From Nocardioides sp. PD653-B2 (GTDB lineage Bacteria; Actinomycetota; Actinomycetes; Propionibacteriales; Nocardioidaceae): a DNA stretch of 64,000 nt. The stretch lies in NCBI RefSeq assembly GCF_002117935.1, contig NZ_BDJE01000017.1:62001-126000 (forward strand), in the 5' to 3' direction. Positions 50,582 to 59,995 of the stretch are shown here, piece by piece. A model generated the notes under the pieces. It saw only the letters and a list, made by a program, of their open reading frames with translations, had not been told where the DNA came from and searched no databases. How positions within the stretch are numbered: the stretch's first letter is position 1; each line of letters opens with the position of its first letter. A program made the position numbers and the translations under genes.

Positions 50582-51763
50582 TCAGCCCCGGACGCCGTAC
50601 AGGTGCTCGAGCGCCAGCTGGTCGAGCTTCTCGAAGCCCATGCCCCGCTGGGCGGCGGCCTCGGGGTCGAACGCCTCGGCGCGCAGGTCGGCGAGCGACT
50701 CGCCCGCGGCCAGCGTGGCCACGCCGAGCTGGTCGACCCGGGCCTCCTCGAGCGCCTGCTGCACCTCGGGGTCGGCGCGGAACGCGCGGACCTTCTCCCG
50801 CAGGATCAGGTAGTTGCGCATGCACGCCTCCGCCGAGACCCAGACGCCGTCCATGTCCTCGGTCCGCGGCGGCTTGTAGTCGAAGTGGCGGGGGCCTTCG
50901 TAGCCGCCGTTCTCCACGATGTCGACGGTCCAGAAGGCGCCGCGGGCGTTGCCGGCGCCGAAGCGCAGGTCCTGGTCGTAGCGGGGACCGTGCTGGCCGT
51001 TGAGGTCGATGTGGAAGAGCTTGCCGTGCCACAGCGCCTGGGCGAGACCGTGCGCGTAGTTGAGCGACGCCATCTCCTCGTGGCCGACCTCGGGGTTGAG
51101 GCCCACCAGCTCGGGGTGGTCGAGCTCGTTGATGAACGCGAGGGCGTGGCCGATGGTCGGGAGCAGGATGTCGCCGCGCGGCTCGTTGGGCTTGGGCTCG
51201 ATCGCGAAGCGGATGTCGTAGCCCTGCTCGAGCACGTAGGCGCCCAGGGTGTTGAAGGCCTCGGCATAGCGGTCGAGGGCGCTCTTGACGTCCTTGGCGG
51301 CACCGGACTCGGCGCCCTCACGGCCACCCCAGGCCACGAAGAGCTTGGCGCCCAGCTCGGCAGCCAGGTCGATCTGGTCGGCCGCCTTGCGGATCGCGAA
51401 CCGGCGTACGTCGCGGTCGTTGTTGGTGAAACCGCCGTCCCGGAAGACCGGGTGGGAGAAGAGGTTGGTCGTCACCATCGGCACCACCAGGCCCGTCTCC
51501 TCGAGTGCCTTGCGGAACGGTGCGAGGTGCCTCTCCTTGCTCGCCGCATCGGCGTCGAACGGGAACACGTCGTTGTCGTGGAACGTGATCCCGTAGGCGC
51601 CCAGGTCGCTCAGTCGGTGGATCGCCTCTGCCGGGTCGAGTACGGGGCGCACTGCGCCACCGAAGACGTCGACGCCCTGCCAGCCCACGGTCCACAGGCC
51701 GAACGAGAACTGGTCCTCGCGGGTCGGGGTGAAGGCTGCCGGATCGGTGTTGCTCTGGCTCAT
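50582..51763 (-). CDS. xylA: Xylose isomerase
   Basis: 393 aa TIM-barrel enzyme converting D-xylose to D-xylulose, with two divalent metals. Signature [11 protein letters not shown] (catalytic His), [32 protein letters not shown] and [19 protein letters not shown] with the metal ligands. Group I (actinobacterial) length. No xylulokinase gene is visible in this window. Divergent from the xylose ABC genes across a 183-bp operator region. Confidence 0.95.
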   Translation of the reverse strand: MSQSNTDPAAFTPTREDQFSFGLWTVGWQGVDVFGGAVRPVLDPAEAIHRLSDLGAYGITFHDNDVFPFDADAASKERHLAPFRKALEETGLVVPMVTTNLFSHPVFRDGGFTNNDRDVRRFAIRKAADQIDLAAELGAKLFVAWGGREGAESGAAKDVKSALDRYAEAFNTLGAYVLEQGYDIRFAIEPKPNEPRGDILLPTIGHALAFINELDHPELVGLNPEVGHEEMASLNYAHGLAQALWHGKLFHIDLNGQHGPRYDQDLRFGAGNARGAFWTVDIVENGGYEGPRHFDYKPPRTEDMDGVWVSAEACMRNYLILREKVRAFRADPEVQQALEEARVDQLGVATLAAGESLADLRAEAFDPEAAAQRGMGFEKLDQLALEHLYGVRG

Positions 51764-51812
51764 CAGGTCCTCGTCTCCATCACAATTCGGTCACGCTCAC
51801 GCGTGAACACAC

Positions 51813-51837
51813 TTGGTTTGAACGTGCAACAAAACGC
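51813..51837. promoter_or_regulatory. Probable repressor site on the xylA side
   Basis: TTGGTTTGAACGTGCAACAAAACGC carries TTTG-N6-CAA half-sites that resemble the perfect palindrome at 51875-51897 more loosely. It lies 50-75 bp upstream of the xylA start, where a promoter is expected. A 10-bp palindrome TCACGCGTGA is at 51797-51806. Confidence 0.45.
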
Positions 51838-51874
51838 GCTCTCAGATGCTCTTGCCGGGCTCGGGCAACCGTGA

Positions 51875-51897
51875 GTATGTTGTGCCGCACAACATAC
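51875..51897. promoter_or_regulatory. Perfect palindromic operator of the xylose locus
   Basis: GTATGTTGTG-CCG-CACAACATAC, a perfect 10-bp inverted repeat centred 61 bp upstream of the xylF ATG. Its size and the ROK repressor gene at the end of the operon make it the likely XylR operator. A second inverted repeat, CCGTGATG/CATCACGG (51899-51921), follows directly. Confidence 0.75.
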
Positions 51898-51946
51898 CCC
51901 GTGATGGTCGTCACATCACGGTGTCCAAGCCATGGAGGTCGAGGAA

Positions 51947-53065
51947 ATGGTCAGGAACAAGGGTGCGCGTCTCGCGTCCCTCGCCGCAGTGGGAGTGCTC
52001 GCGTTCGGAGCACTCGCCGCGTGCGGGAGCAGTGACAGCGACGGGGGCAGTGCCACCGGTGGGACAGACAGCAGCAGTGGGGGGGCCTCGGGCAAGGTCG
52101 GGGTGATCCTCCCCGACTCGAAGTCGTCGGTGCGTTGGGAGACGCAGGACCGCCCGAACCTGGAGGCCGCGTTCAAGGCCGCGGGCCTGGAGTCGATCAT
52201 CCAGAACGCCGAGGGTTCGCCCGACGCGTTCGGTCAGCTCTGCGACCAGATGATCACCGAGGGCGTCGACGTCCTCATCGAGACCGACCTCGACCCGGAC
52301 TCGGGCAAGGCGTGCATCGACAAGGCGAAGAACGCCGGCATCGCCGTCATCGACTACGACCGGCTCACCCTGGGCGGCGGCGCGGACTACTACGTGTCCT
52401 TCGACAACGTGAAGGTCGGCGAGCTCCAGGGCCAGGGCCTCATCGACGGCCTCCAGGCCGCCGGCACCAAGTCGGGGAACATCGCCTTCATCAACGGCGC
52501 CGCGACCGACAACAACGCGACGCTCTTCAAGCAGGGCTACGAGCAGGTCATCAAGGACGACGGCAGCTACACCGTCGTCGGCGACCAGACCGGCGACTGG
52601 GACCCGGACACCGCAGGCAAGGTCTTCGACCAGTTCTACGCTGCCCACCCGGACCTCGTCGGTCTCATCACCGCGAACGACGGCATGGCGGGCGGCGTGA
52701 TCGCCCGTGAGAAGGCCGCCGGCGTCGAGGGCACGATCCCGGTGACCGGCCAGGACGCGACCGCGGAGGGCCTCGCCAACGTCCTGCAGGGCTACCAGTT
52801 CGGCACCGTGTTCAAGGACACCTCGCTCGAGGCGAAGGCTGCCTCGGACCTGGCGATCGCGATCATCAACGGCGACGACCCCTCGTCGATCGCGACCGGC
52901 TCGGTCAGCGACACGGAGCTCGGCGTCGACGTCCCGTCGGTGCTCGCCACCCCGGTCTGGATCACCGCCGACACCGTCAAGGACGTCGTCGCTGCCGGCC
53001 AGGCGGACGCTGCGGACATCTGCAAGGGCATCGAGGACCTGTGCTCGAAGTACGGAGTCAGCTGA
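51947..53065 (+). CDS. xylF: Xylose ABC transporter substrate-binding lipoprotein
   Basis: 372 aa. Signal peptide with lipobox FGALAACGSS, a Ser/Gly-rich linker, then a periplasmic-binding-protein-1 fold (KVGVILPDSKSSVRWETQDR ... DYDRLTLGGGADYYVSFDN ... TANDGMAGGVIA ... VTGQDATAEGL), as in XylF-type binders. Lipid-anchored outside the membrane, it delivers the sugar to the permease. GGAGG precedes ATG 51947 at 9 nt. Xylose specificity is inferred from xylA and the ROK gene. Confidence 0.88.
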   Translation: MVRNKGARLASLAAVGVLAFGALAACGSSDSDGGSATGGTDSSSGGASGKVGVILPDSKSSVRWETQDRPNLEAAFKAAGLESIIQNAEGSPDAFGQLCDQMITEGVDVLIETDLDPDSGKACIDKAKNAGIAVIDYDRLTLGGGADYYVSFDNVKVGELQGQGLIDGLQAAGTKSGNIAFINGAATDNNATLFKQGYEQVIKDDGSYTVVGDQTGDWDPDTAGKVFDQFYAAHPDLVGLITANDGMAGGVIAREKAAGVEGTIPVTGQDATAEGLANVLQGYQFGTVFKDTSLEAKAASDLAIAIINGDDPSSIATGSVSDTELGVDVPSVLATPVWITADTVKDVVAAGQADAADICKGIEDLCSKYGVS

Positions 53066-53094
53066 CCGCAGAGGTCGCGTGACAGCTTGAAATG

Positions 53095-53124
53095 CGGGGG
53101 CCCGCCCATCTGGGCGGGCCCCCG
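53095..53124 (+). terminator. Intra-operon GC hairpin between xylF and xylG
   Basis: GGGGGCCCGCCC and GGGCGGGCCCCC pair perfectly around ATCT, with flanking GAAA/TTTC able to extend the stem. It lies 30 nt after the binding-protein stop and probably stabilises the abundant xylF mRNA while reducing read-through to the ATPase and permease genes. Confidence 0.8.
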
Positions 53125-53157
53125 TTTCACCATCAGCTCCCCCGGAAGGGCAAAGCA

Positions 53158-53916
53158 ATGTCGAGTGAAGAGCCGCTGCTGCAGCTACGCGGTGTTCAGA
53201 AGTCCTTCGGCGCCGTCGAGGTCCTGCGCGGCGTCGACCTGACGGTCCGACCGGGCCGCGTGACGGCGCTGGTCGGCGACAACGGCGCCGGCAAGAGCAC
53301 GTTGATCAAGGGAGTCGCCGGCATCTACCCGTTCGACGAGGGCGACTACACGTTCGAGGGCAACGCCGTCCACGTGAAGAGCCCGCGGGACTCGAACGCG
53401 CTGGGCATCGAGGTCGTCTACCAGGACCTCGCGCTGTGCGACAACCTCGACGTCGTCCACAACATGTTCCTCGGCCGTGAGGTCACCAAGCGCGGCATGG
53501 TGGACGAGGACTCCATGGAGGCCCGTGCCCGCGAGACGCTCGACGGCCTCTCGGTCCGCACGCTGAAGTCGGTGCGCACCCACGTCGCCGCCCTGTCGGG
53601 TGGCCAGCGCCAGACGGTCGCCATCGCGCGCGCCGTGCTGTGGAACTCCAAGGTCGTCATCCTCGACGAGCCGACGGCGGCCCTGGGGGTCGCGCAGACC
53701 GAGCAGGTCCTTCTGCTGGTGCGCCGGCTCGCCGAGCGCGGCCTCGGGGTCGTGCTGATCAGCCACAACCTGAACGACGTCTTCGAGGTCGCCGACGACA
53801 TCGCGGTCCTCTACCTCGGTCAGATGGTCGCCCAGGTCGACGCCGTCGACACCAGCCGGGAGCAGATCATCACGGCGATCACGACCGGCAAGCTGAACGA
53901 GGGAGATGCGGCATGA
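53158..53916 (+). CDS. xylG: Xylose ABC transporter ATP-binding protein
   Basis: 252 aa single-cassette ATPase. Walker A GDNGAGKST, Q-loop VVYQDLAL, signature LSGGQRQT, Walker B VVILDEPTAAL, switch His in LISHNLND. RbsA/XylG homologues in E. coli are double-cassette, whereas this half-size form is common in actinobacteria. GGAAGG before ATG 53158. Its stop overlaps the permease start (ATGA). Confidence 0.9.
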   Translation: MSSEEPLLQLRGVQKSFGAVEVLRGVDLTVRPGRVTALVGDNGAGKSTLIKGVAGIYPFDEGDYTFEGNAVHVKSPRDSNALGIEVVYQDLALCDNLDVVHNMFLGREVTKRGMVDEDSMEARARETLDGLSVRTLKSVRTHVAALSGGQRQTVAIARAVLWNSKVVILDEPTAALGVAQTEQVLLLVRRLAERGLGVVLISHNLNDVFEVADDIAVLYLGQMVAQVDAVDTSREQIITAITTGKLNEGDAA

Positions 53917-55163
53917 GCGCCGTCACCGAAGAGACCCAGGACGCGCACGGCAGGGACACGCTCGGCAGCCTCGCGCGCGACTACGTCGCCAAGCTCCGCG
54001 GGGGCGATGTCGGCTCGATGCCGGCCGTCCTCGGACTGGTCGTGCTCGTCATCGCCTTCTCGGTCCTGCGGCCGGAGACGTTCACCAAGGCGTTCAACTT
54101 CGGCAACCTGATCCAGCAGTCGGCCGGCGTCACGATCATCGCGATGGGACTCGTCTTCGTCCTGCTCCTCGGCGAGATCGACCTGTCGGCGGGCTACACC
54201 GCCGGCACGGCCGCGGCCGTGACCTCGGTCCTCCTCACCTCCCACGACTGGCCGGTCGCTGCGGCGATCCTGGTCGGGCTGCTGACCGGCACGGTGATCG
54301 GCTTCTTCATCGGAAACATGGTCGCCAGGCTCGGCATCCCGTCGTTCGTCGTCACGCTCGCGCTGTTCCTCGCCCTGCAGGGCGTGATGCTGACGATCAT
54401 CGGCGAGAAGGGGTCGATCGACTCCGGTGAGTTCATCGCGAAGCTCAACAGCGACAACCTCCCGGTCTGGCTGGGATGGGTCGTCGCGGTGGCGCTCGTG
54501 GCGACGTACGCCGCGCTCACGTTCGTGAGCAACAGGCGCCGCCGCCGCCACGGCCTGACGAGCGAGCCGAACCTCCTGTGGGCACTCAAGTCGGGCGGTC
54601 TCGCCGTGCTGACCTTCTTGGTCGTCTACTACCTGTCGATCGAGCGCAGCCCGAAGCCGAACATCAAGTCGATCACGGGCGTCCCGATCTCCCTCGTCAT
54701 CATCATCGGCCTCGCGATCGTGCTCACCGTGGTGTTGAGCCGGACCCGGTGGGGCAGTCACGTCTACGCCGTCGGTGGCAACGCCGAGGCGGCGCGCCGT
54801 GCGGGCATCAACGTCAAGCTGGTCCGGCTGAGCTGCTTCATGGTCTGCTCCACGGTCGCGGCGGTCGGCGGCCTGATGCTGGCGAGCTACAGCGGTGGCG
54901 TGAACAACGTCACCGGCGGCAACCAGACGCTGCTCTACGCCGTCGGTGCGGCGGTCATCGGTGGCACCAGCCTCTTCGGAGGCAAGGGCCGTATCGTCGA
55001 CGCCATCATCGGTGGCACCGTCGTCGCGACGATCGCCAACGGCATGGGCCTGATGAACCAGCCCGACAGCCGGAAGTACATCGTCACCGGTCTGGTGCTG
55101 CTGGTGGCGGCCAGCGTCGACGCGATCAGCCGTCGCCGAGCCGCAGCCACCGGACGAGTCTGA
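53913..55163 (+). CDS. xylH: Xylose ABC transporter permease
   Basis: 416 aa polytopic permease of the ribose/xylose class with about ten hydrophobic segments. It has the EIDLSAGYTAGT motif after TM3, a cytoplasmic loop with NRRRRRHGLTSEP, and the coupling motif YAVGGNAEAARRAGINVKLV. ATG overlaps the ATPase stop by 4 bp. The ROK repressor gene starts 11 nt downstream. Confidence 0.9.
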   Translation: MSAVTEETQDAHGRDTLGSLARDYVAKLRGGDVGSMPAVLGLVVLVIAFSVLRPETFTKAFNFGNLIQQSAGVTIIAMGLVFVLLLGEIDLSAGYTAGTAAAVTSVLLTSHDWPVAAAILVGLLTGTVIGFFIGNMVARLGIPSFVVTLALFLALQGVMLTIIGEKGSIDSGEFIAKLNSDNLPVWLGWVVAVALVATYAALTFVSNRRRRRHGLTSEPNLLWALKSGGLAVLTFLVVYYLSIERSPKPNIKSITGVPISLVIIIGLAIVLTVVLSRTRWGSHVYAVGGNAEAARRAGINVKLVRLSCFMVCSTVAAVGGLMLASYSGGVNNVTGGNQTLLYAVGAAVIGGTSLFGGKGRIVDAIIGGTVVATIANGMGLMNQPDSRKYIVTGLVLLVAASVDAISRRRAAATGRV

Positions 55164-55174
55164 CGGAGGAGCAC

Positions 55175-56362
55175 GTGCCCACCCCCACCGGCGTCGGCAC
55201 CGAGGAGCTTCGGCGCGCGAACCTGCGCGCGATCCTCCAGACGGTGCACACCCGAGGTCCCACGACCCGGGCCGTCCTGACCCGCGAGCTGGGGCTCAAC
55301 CGGAGCACCATCGGTGCGCTGACGTTCGAGCTGCAGAGCCTGGGCCTGGTGACGGAGCAGACATCGGCGGTGGGTGGGCGCTCCGGGCGCCCGTCCCACC
55401 TGGTGGTGCCGTGCCCCGACAACGTCGTGGTGGCCGTCGACGTGGGGGTCGACCGGGTCGCCGTGGCGCTGGTCGGCCTCGGGGGCGACGTCCTGGACCG
55501 TCGCGACCGGGGCCACCAGCGCGGCGAGCACGACGTCGCGCACGTGGTCGAGTCCGTGGCCCAGATGATCGAGGACTGCCTCGCTGCCGTGCCGTCCAAG
55601 CGGTGCCTCGGCATCGGCGTGGCGGTGCCCGGCGCGGTGCGCACCGGCGACGGCCTGGTGCGCTTCGCGCCCAACCTGGGCTGGGTCGAGGAGCCGTTCA
55701 CCGAGCTGCTGGCGAACCGCCTCGGGCGTCCGGTCTCGACCGGCAACGACGCCAACCTCGGCGTGCTCGCCGAGCACATCCGCGGCGTCGCGGTCGGTTA
55801 CTCCGACGTGGCGTACCTGAGTGCCAGCGTCGGCATCGGTGGCGGCTTCCTGGTCGGCGGGGTCCCGTTGACCGGCGCGCGCGGGTACGCCGGCGAGGTC
55901 GGTCACATGCAGGTCGACAGCCTCGGCCCGGAGTGCCGCTGCGGGTCGGTCGGCTGCTGGGAGATGAAGGTGGGCGAGAACGTCCTGCTGCGCCGCGCCG
56001 GGCGGCTCCCGGGCGGCGGCCCGCCGGCGATCGCCGAGGTGATCGCCTCGGCCCGGGACGGCGAGGCCCGCGCGGCCGCCGCCGTCGACGAGGTGGCGGA
56101 GTGGTGTGGCGTCGGCATCCGCGCCATCGTCAACCTCTTCAACCCCGAGATCGTCGTGCTCGGGGGAGTGCTGTCGCAGGTGTGGAGCGCCGCGTCGGAC
56201 CGCGTCGACGAGGCGCTGAGCCGCAGCACGCTGATCTCGCCGCGCAACGACGTCGAGATCCGCTCGGCCCGCCTCGAGGACGACTCGCCGCTCATCGGGG
56301 CGGCCGAGCTCGCGTTCGCGCCCGTCCTCGAGCACCCGCAGATGGTGCCGCAGGCGGTCTGA
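55175..56362 (+). CDS. xylR: ROK-family repressor, probable XylR
   Basis: 395 aa. N-terminal winged HTH (~15-65, TRAVLTRELGLNRSTIGALT). A ROK sugar-kinase-like domain follows, with VAVDVGVDRVAVALV (ATP-site-like), SVGIGGGFLVGG, the zinc motif CRCGSVGCWE, and EVGHMQVD. Binds operator DNA and releases on sugar binding. Last gene of the xylFGH operon. GTG start after GGAGGAG. Confidence 0.85.
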   Translation: MPTPTGVGTEELRRANLRAILQTVHTRGPTTRAVLTRELGLNRSTIGALTFELQSLGLVTEQTSAVGGRSGRPSHLVVPCPDNVVVAVDVGVDRVAVALVGLGGDVLDRRDRGHQRGEHDVAHVVESVAQMIEDCLAAVPSKRCLGIGVAVPGAVRTGDGLVRFAPNLGWVEEPFTELLANRLGRPVSTGNDANLGVLAEHIRGVAVGYSDVAYLSASVGIGGGFLVGGVPLTGARGYAGEVGHMQVDSLGPECRCGSVGCWEMKVGENVLLRRAGRLPGGGPPAIAEVIASARDGEARAAAAVDEVAEWCGVGIRAIVNLFNPEIVVLGGVLSQVWSAASDRVDEALSRSTLISPRNDVEIRSARLEDDSPLIGAAELAFAPVLEHPQMVPQAV

Positions 56363-56391
56363 GGCGGGATCACCGGTAGCCTGCTGCCGCC

Positions 56392-57021
56392 ATGATGGAA
56401 CGTTTCCGAGCCTTCTGGACGAAGGTCATCTCGCCCGTAGCCCACCTCCTCATCCGGATGGGTGTCAGCGCCGACGTCGTGACCCTCGTCGGCACGGTCG
56501 GGGTGAGCGCGGGCGCCCTCGTGTTCTTCCCGCAGGGCAAGCTGCTCACCGGGGTGCTGGTGATCACCGCCTTCGTCTTCAGCGACCTGCTCGACGGCTA
56601 CATGGCCCGGACCACGGGCAAGACGAGCAAGTTCGGCGCCTTCCTCGACTCCACGCTCGACCGGATCGGCGACGCCGCGATCTTCAGCGGGCTCGCGCTC
56701 TACTTCGCCTGGTCGGGCGACAGCCGCCTCTACCTGGTGCTCTGCCTGATCTGCCTCGTGATGGGCGCGGTGACGTCGTACGCCCGGGCCAAGGCCGAGG
56801 GGATGGGCTACCAGGCCAAGGTCGGCATCGCCGAGCGCGCCGACCGGCTGGTGGCGATCTTGGTGATGACCGGCCTCGGGGCGATCTTCGACCTCCCGAT
56901 CCTCATGTACATCGCGCTCTGGGCGCTTGCGATCGCCTCGACGGTCACGGTGGTGCAGCGGGTGTGGGTGGTCCGGAAGCAGGCGTTGGCCGAGGCCGCA
57001 CTACTCTTTCCCCATGACTGA
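56392..57021 (+). CDS. pgsA: CDP-alcohol phosphatidyltransferase (PgsA-like)
   Basis: 209 aa integral membrane enzyme with six hydrophobic segments. The family catalytic motif is [20 protein letters not shown] followed by LDSTLD (D-x2-D-G-x2-A-R-x8-G-x3-D-x3-D). In mycobacteria and relatives the equivalent enzyme makes phosphatidylinositol phosphate from CDP-diacylglycerol. A PgsA-type glycerol substrate is also possible. Ends overlapping pdxS by 8 bp. Confidence 0.85.
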   Translation: MMERFRAFWTKVISPVAHLLIRMGVSADVVTLVGTVGVSAGALVFFPQGKLLTGVLVITAFVFSDLLDGYMARTTGKTSKFGAFLDSTLDRIGDAAIFSGLALYFAWSGDSRLYLVLCLICLVMGAVTSYARAKAEGMGYQAKVGIAERADRLVAILVMTGLGAIFDLPILMYIALWALAIASTVTVVQRVWVVRKQALAEAALLFPHD

Positions 57022-57919
57022 CAGCACCCCCAGCGACACCAGCACCGGCACCACCCGAGTCAAGCGCGGCATGGCCGAGATGCTCAAGGGCGGGGTGATC
57101 ATGGACGTGGTCACCGCCGAGCAGGCGAAGATCGCGGAGGACGCCGGCGCGGTGGCCGTGATGGCCCTCGAGCGCGTGCCCGCCGACATCCGCGCCCAGG
57201 GCGGGGTCTCCCGGATGAGCGACCCCGACATGATCGACTCGATCATCGAGCAGGTGTCGATCCCGGTGATGGCCAAGGCCCGCATCGGCCACTTCGCCGA
57301 GGCGCAGGTCCTGCAGTCGCTGGGTGTCGACTACATCGACGAGTCCGAGGTGCTGACCCCGGCCGACTACGAGAACCACATCGACAAGTGGGCGTTCACG
57401 GTGCCGTTCGTGTGCGGTGCCACCAACCTGGGCGAGGCGCTGCGCCGGATCACCGAGGGCGCGGCGATGATCCGCTCCAAGGGCGAGGCCGGCACCGGTG
57501 ACGTGTCCAACGCGGTCACCCACATGCGCACCATCCGCAGGCAGATCCGCCGGCTCGCGTCGCTGGAGGGTGACGAGCTGTTCGTGGCGGCGAAGAAGCT
57601 GCAGGCGCCCTACGAGCTGGTCAAGGAGGTCGCCGAGAAGGGCAAGCTCCCCGTGGTGCTCTTCACCGCGGGTGGCATCGCGACCCCGGCCGACGCGGCG
57701 ATGATGATGCAGCTCGGCGCCGAGGGCGTGTTCGTGGGCTCGGGCATCTTCAAGTCCGGCAACCCGGTCCAGCGGGCCGAGGCGATCGTCAAGGCCACGA
57801 CGTTCCACGACGACCCCGACGTGGTCGCGAAGGTCTCGCGCGGTCTCGGCGAGGCGATGGTCGGCATCAACGTCGAGGACATCCCGCAGCCGCACCGGCT
57901 GGCCGAACGCGGCTGGTGA
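57014..57919 (+). CDS. pdxS: Pyridoxal 5'-phosphate synthase subunit PdxS
   Basis: 301 aa (beta/alpha)8 enzyme making PLP from ribose 5-phosphate, glyceraldehyde 3-phosphate and ammonia supplied by PdxT. Signatures [20 protein letters not shown], the lysine in [10 protein letters not shown], and the phosphate loop [16 protein letters not shown] ends 6 nt before the ATG, suggesting an independent leaderless transcript inside pgsA. pdxT lies 2.1 kb downstream, separated by an esterase and a divergent gene. Confidence 0.96.
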   Translation: MTDSTPSDTSTGTTRVKRGMAEMLKGGVIMDVVTAEQAKIAEDAGAVAVMALERVPADIRAQGGVSRMSDPDMIDSIIEQVSIPVMAKARIGHFAEAQVLQSLGVDYIDESEVLTPADYENHIDKWAFTVPFVCGATNLGEALRRITEGAAMIRSKGEAGTGDVSNAVTHMRTIRRQIRRLASLEGDELFVAAKKLQAPYELVKEVAEKGKLPVVLFTAGGIATPADAAMMMQLGAEGVFVGSGIFKSGNPVQRAEAIVKATTFHDDPDVVAKVSRGLGEAMVGINVEDIPQPHRLAERGW

Positions 57920-59442
57920 CGCGCGTCCTGGCGCGGTGGGCACCACCGGTCCTCGGATTGGTGCTGGTGCTCTCCTCCTGCCAGGACGACGCTCGACCGG
58001 TCGCGAACCCGTTCGTCGTCGAGACGGAGTACGGCGCCCTCCACGGGCTGACCGACGACGGCGCCATGGTCTGGCGGGGCATCCCGTACGCCGTGCCGCC
58101 CGTCGGTGGGCTGCGGTGGCGGCCGCCCGAGGCGCCCGCACCGTGGGACGGCGTCCGTGACGCCTCGGCGTACGGCCACTCCTGCCTGCAGGGTCGGTCG
58201 TCGGGATTCGTCCGGGCGCTGATCGGACCGATCGACGACGTCTCCGAGGACTGCCTCTACCTCAACGTCTCGCGACCCACCGGTGACGCCACGGGGTTGC
58301 CGGTGATGGTCTGGATCCACGGCGGTGGCTTCACCGGCGGGACGAGCAGCCTGTCGGTGTACAACTCGCCCGGCCTGGTGCGACACGGCGTCGTGCTGGT
58401 GACCTTGAACTACCGGCTCGGGCGGCTCGGGTTCTTCGCCCACCCGGCGCTCGATGACGGGTCGGGGGAGCGGCTCGCCAACTTCGGCCTGCTCGACCAG
58501 GTGCAGGCGCTGCGGTGGGTCCAGGAACATCGCGGCCTTCGGCGGCGACCCGGGGACGTGACGATCTTCGGGGAGTCCGCCGGCGGCATGTCGGTGAACG
58601 CGCTGATGGCCTCTCCGCGCGCTGACGGGCTCTTCCAGCGGGCGGTGTCGGAGTCCGGCCTCGGCCGTGAGCCGTCCCAGACGTTCGAGCAGGCGCAGGC
58701 CGAGGGTCAGCGCCAGGTCGCGTCGCTGGGGCTCGTCGACCCGGATGCCGCCGCGCTCCGTGCGCTGCCCGCCGACCAGGTCGCCGCCCTGCCGGTCGAC
58801 CTCCTCGGCGGCGGGGCACCGGTCCTGGACGACGTCCTCCCGTCGTCCGTGTCCGACACGTTCGAGGCAGGGGAAGAGGCGGACGTGCCGTACCTCGTCG
58901 GCAGCAACGACCTGGAGTTCCCGGACGCGTTCCTGGCCGGGGGCGCGGACCGTGCCGACGGCGTCCGCGACCGGATCCTCGGCGCCGACAGGGAGGCGGC
59001 CGTCGAGGCGTACGGCACCGAGGACGAGCTCGACCGCCACCTGGTGTCCGACGTCGTCTTCACCGAACCGGCGCGCCACCTGGCCGTCCTGCACGCGACC
59101 CGGGCGCCGACCTACCTCTACCGGTTCTCCGCCGTGGCTCCCGAGCTGGCGGCGACGGTCGGTGGTGCGCCGCACGCCATGGAGATCCCCTACGTCTTCG
59201 ACGCGACCTCCGGTCAGCGGTTCATGGTCGACGACGCCGCCGGCCTGGCGGCCACGATCAGCGGGTACTGGGTCGCCTTCGCCGCCACCGGGGACCCCAA
59301 CCACGACGGCGCGCCGACCTGGACCTCGACCGGGCCTGGGCGGTTGATGGAGCTCACCGGTGACGGTCCGCGGATGGTCGAGGTCGATCCGTGGAGCCCT
59401 CGGCTGGACCTCGTCGAGGCCGGCTACGACCGACGCTCCTAG
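57916..59442 (+). CDS. Type-B carboxylesterase lipoprotein (with compensated frameshift)
   Basis: 508 aa. Lipobox VLVLSSC at ~25, then an alpha/beta-hydrolase: HGGGFTGG oxyanion segment, EDCLYLNV, nucleophile elbow GESAGGMS, and a C-terminal catalytic His ([12 protein letters not shown]). Immediately before the elbow the usual [11 protein letters not shown] is replaced by [10 protein letters not shown]. Reading 2 bases earlier restores [10 protein letters not shown] 2-nt loss near 58525 and a 1-nt loss in the G-run near 58555 together keep the overall frame. Substrate unknown. GTG overlaps the pdxS stop (GTGA). Confidence 0.87.
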   Translation: MTRVLARWAPPVLGLVLVLSSCQDDARPVANPFVVETEYGALHGLTDDGAMVWRGIPYAVPPVGGLRWRPPEAPAPWDGVRDASAYGHSCLQGRSSGFVRALIGPIDDVSEDCLYLNVSRPTGDATGLPVMVWIHGGGFTGGTSSLSVYNSPGLVRHGVVLVTLNYRLGRLGFFAHPALDDGSGERLANFGLLDQVQALRWVQEHRGLRRRPGDVTIFGESAGGMSVNALMASPRADGLFQRAVSESGLGREPSQTFEQAQAEGQRQVASLGLVDPDAAALRALPADQVAALPVDLLGGGAPVLDDVLPSSVSDTFEAGEEADVPYLVGSNDLEFPDAFLAGGADRADGVRDRILGADREAAVEAYGTEDELDRHLVSDVVFTEPARHLAVLHATRAPTYLYRFSAVAPELAATVGGAPHAMEIPYVFDATSGQRFMVDDAAGLAATISGYWVAFAATGDPNHDGAPTWTSTGPGRLMELTGDGPRMVEVDPWSPRLDLVEAGYDRRS

Positions 59443-59470
59443 CCCGCGGCCGTGGCGCCTGGCCGGCGGG

Positions 59471-59938
59471 TCAGGGCTTGCTCGCGGCCACGTTCTGCGA
59501 CCAGAGCATGATGCACTGCGTGCGTCCGTTGCCGATGCAGTGGTAGAGCGCGTAGGTGCCGTCCTGGTGGACCGAGAACGGCCCGCCGGAGTCCGCCCCA
59601 CCGGTGCCCCCGGAGGTGTCGGCGCTGCCCTGGTTGAGGTCGACATTGATCGGCTTTCCGGTCGTGCCGCGGCACTGCTTGAAGATCTTGCGCTCGCCGT
59701 GGTCGCCGCTCGGACCGGAGATGTAGCGGATCTTGAACACCGTGCACTTGTGGTCGGCCAACCGGTCGGCGAGCTGGAAGTTCACGCCGCCGATGCGGCC
59801 TGCGGCCGATCCGAGCGGGAAGTCCCACCAGACCGAGCTGCCGTCGACCACGCTGCCGCCGATCCTGCTGCTTCCGAACTCGCAGTTGCGGTAGGCGCGG
59901 TGGTCGTGGTGCCCGGTGGCGGATACCAGCCAAACCAC
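59471..59938 (-). CDS. Hypothetical secreted-type protein, start uncertain
   Basis: About 155 aa with conserved-looking blocks WWDFPLGSAAGRIGG, DHKCTVFKIRYISGPSGDHG, KPINVDLNQGSADTSGGTGG and DGTYALYHCIGNGRTQCIML. The C-terminal part looks like a compact beta-sandwich with Cys pairs. No family recognised. GTG 59938 gives no proper signal peptide, and the frame remains open far upstream without a convincing start. It may have lost its original N-terminus or start in another frame. Confidence 0.55.
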   Translation of the reverse strand: MVWLVSATGHHDHRAYRNCEFGSSRIGGSVVDGSSVWWDFPLGSAAGRIGGVNFQLADRLADHKCTVFKIRYISGPSGDHGERKIFKQCRGTTGKPINVDLNQGSADTSGGTGGADSGGPFSVHQDGTYALYHCIGNGRTQCIMLWSQNVAASKP

Positions 59939-59995
59939 CGCGGCCGGTCCGGTCGTTGACGGCCCCGTCGCGAGGGAGCCATAGGATTCCGGACC

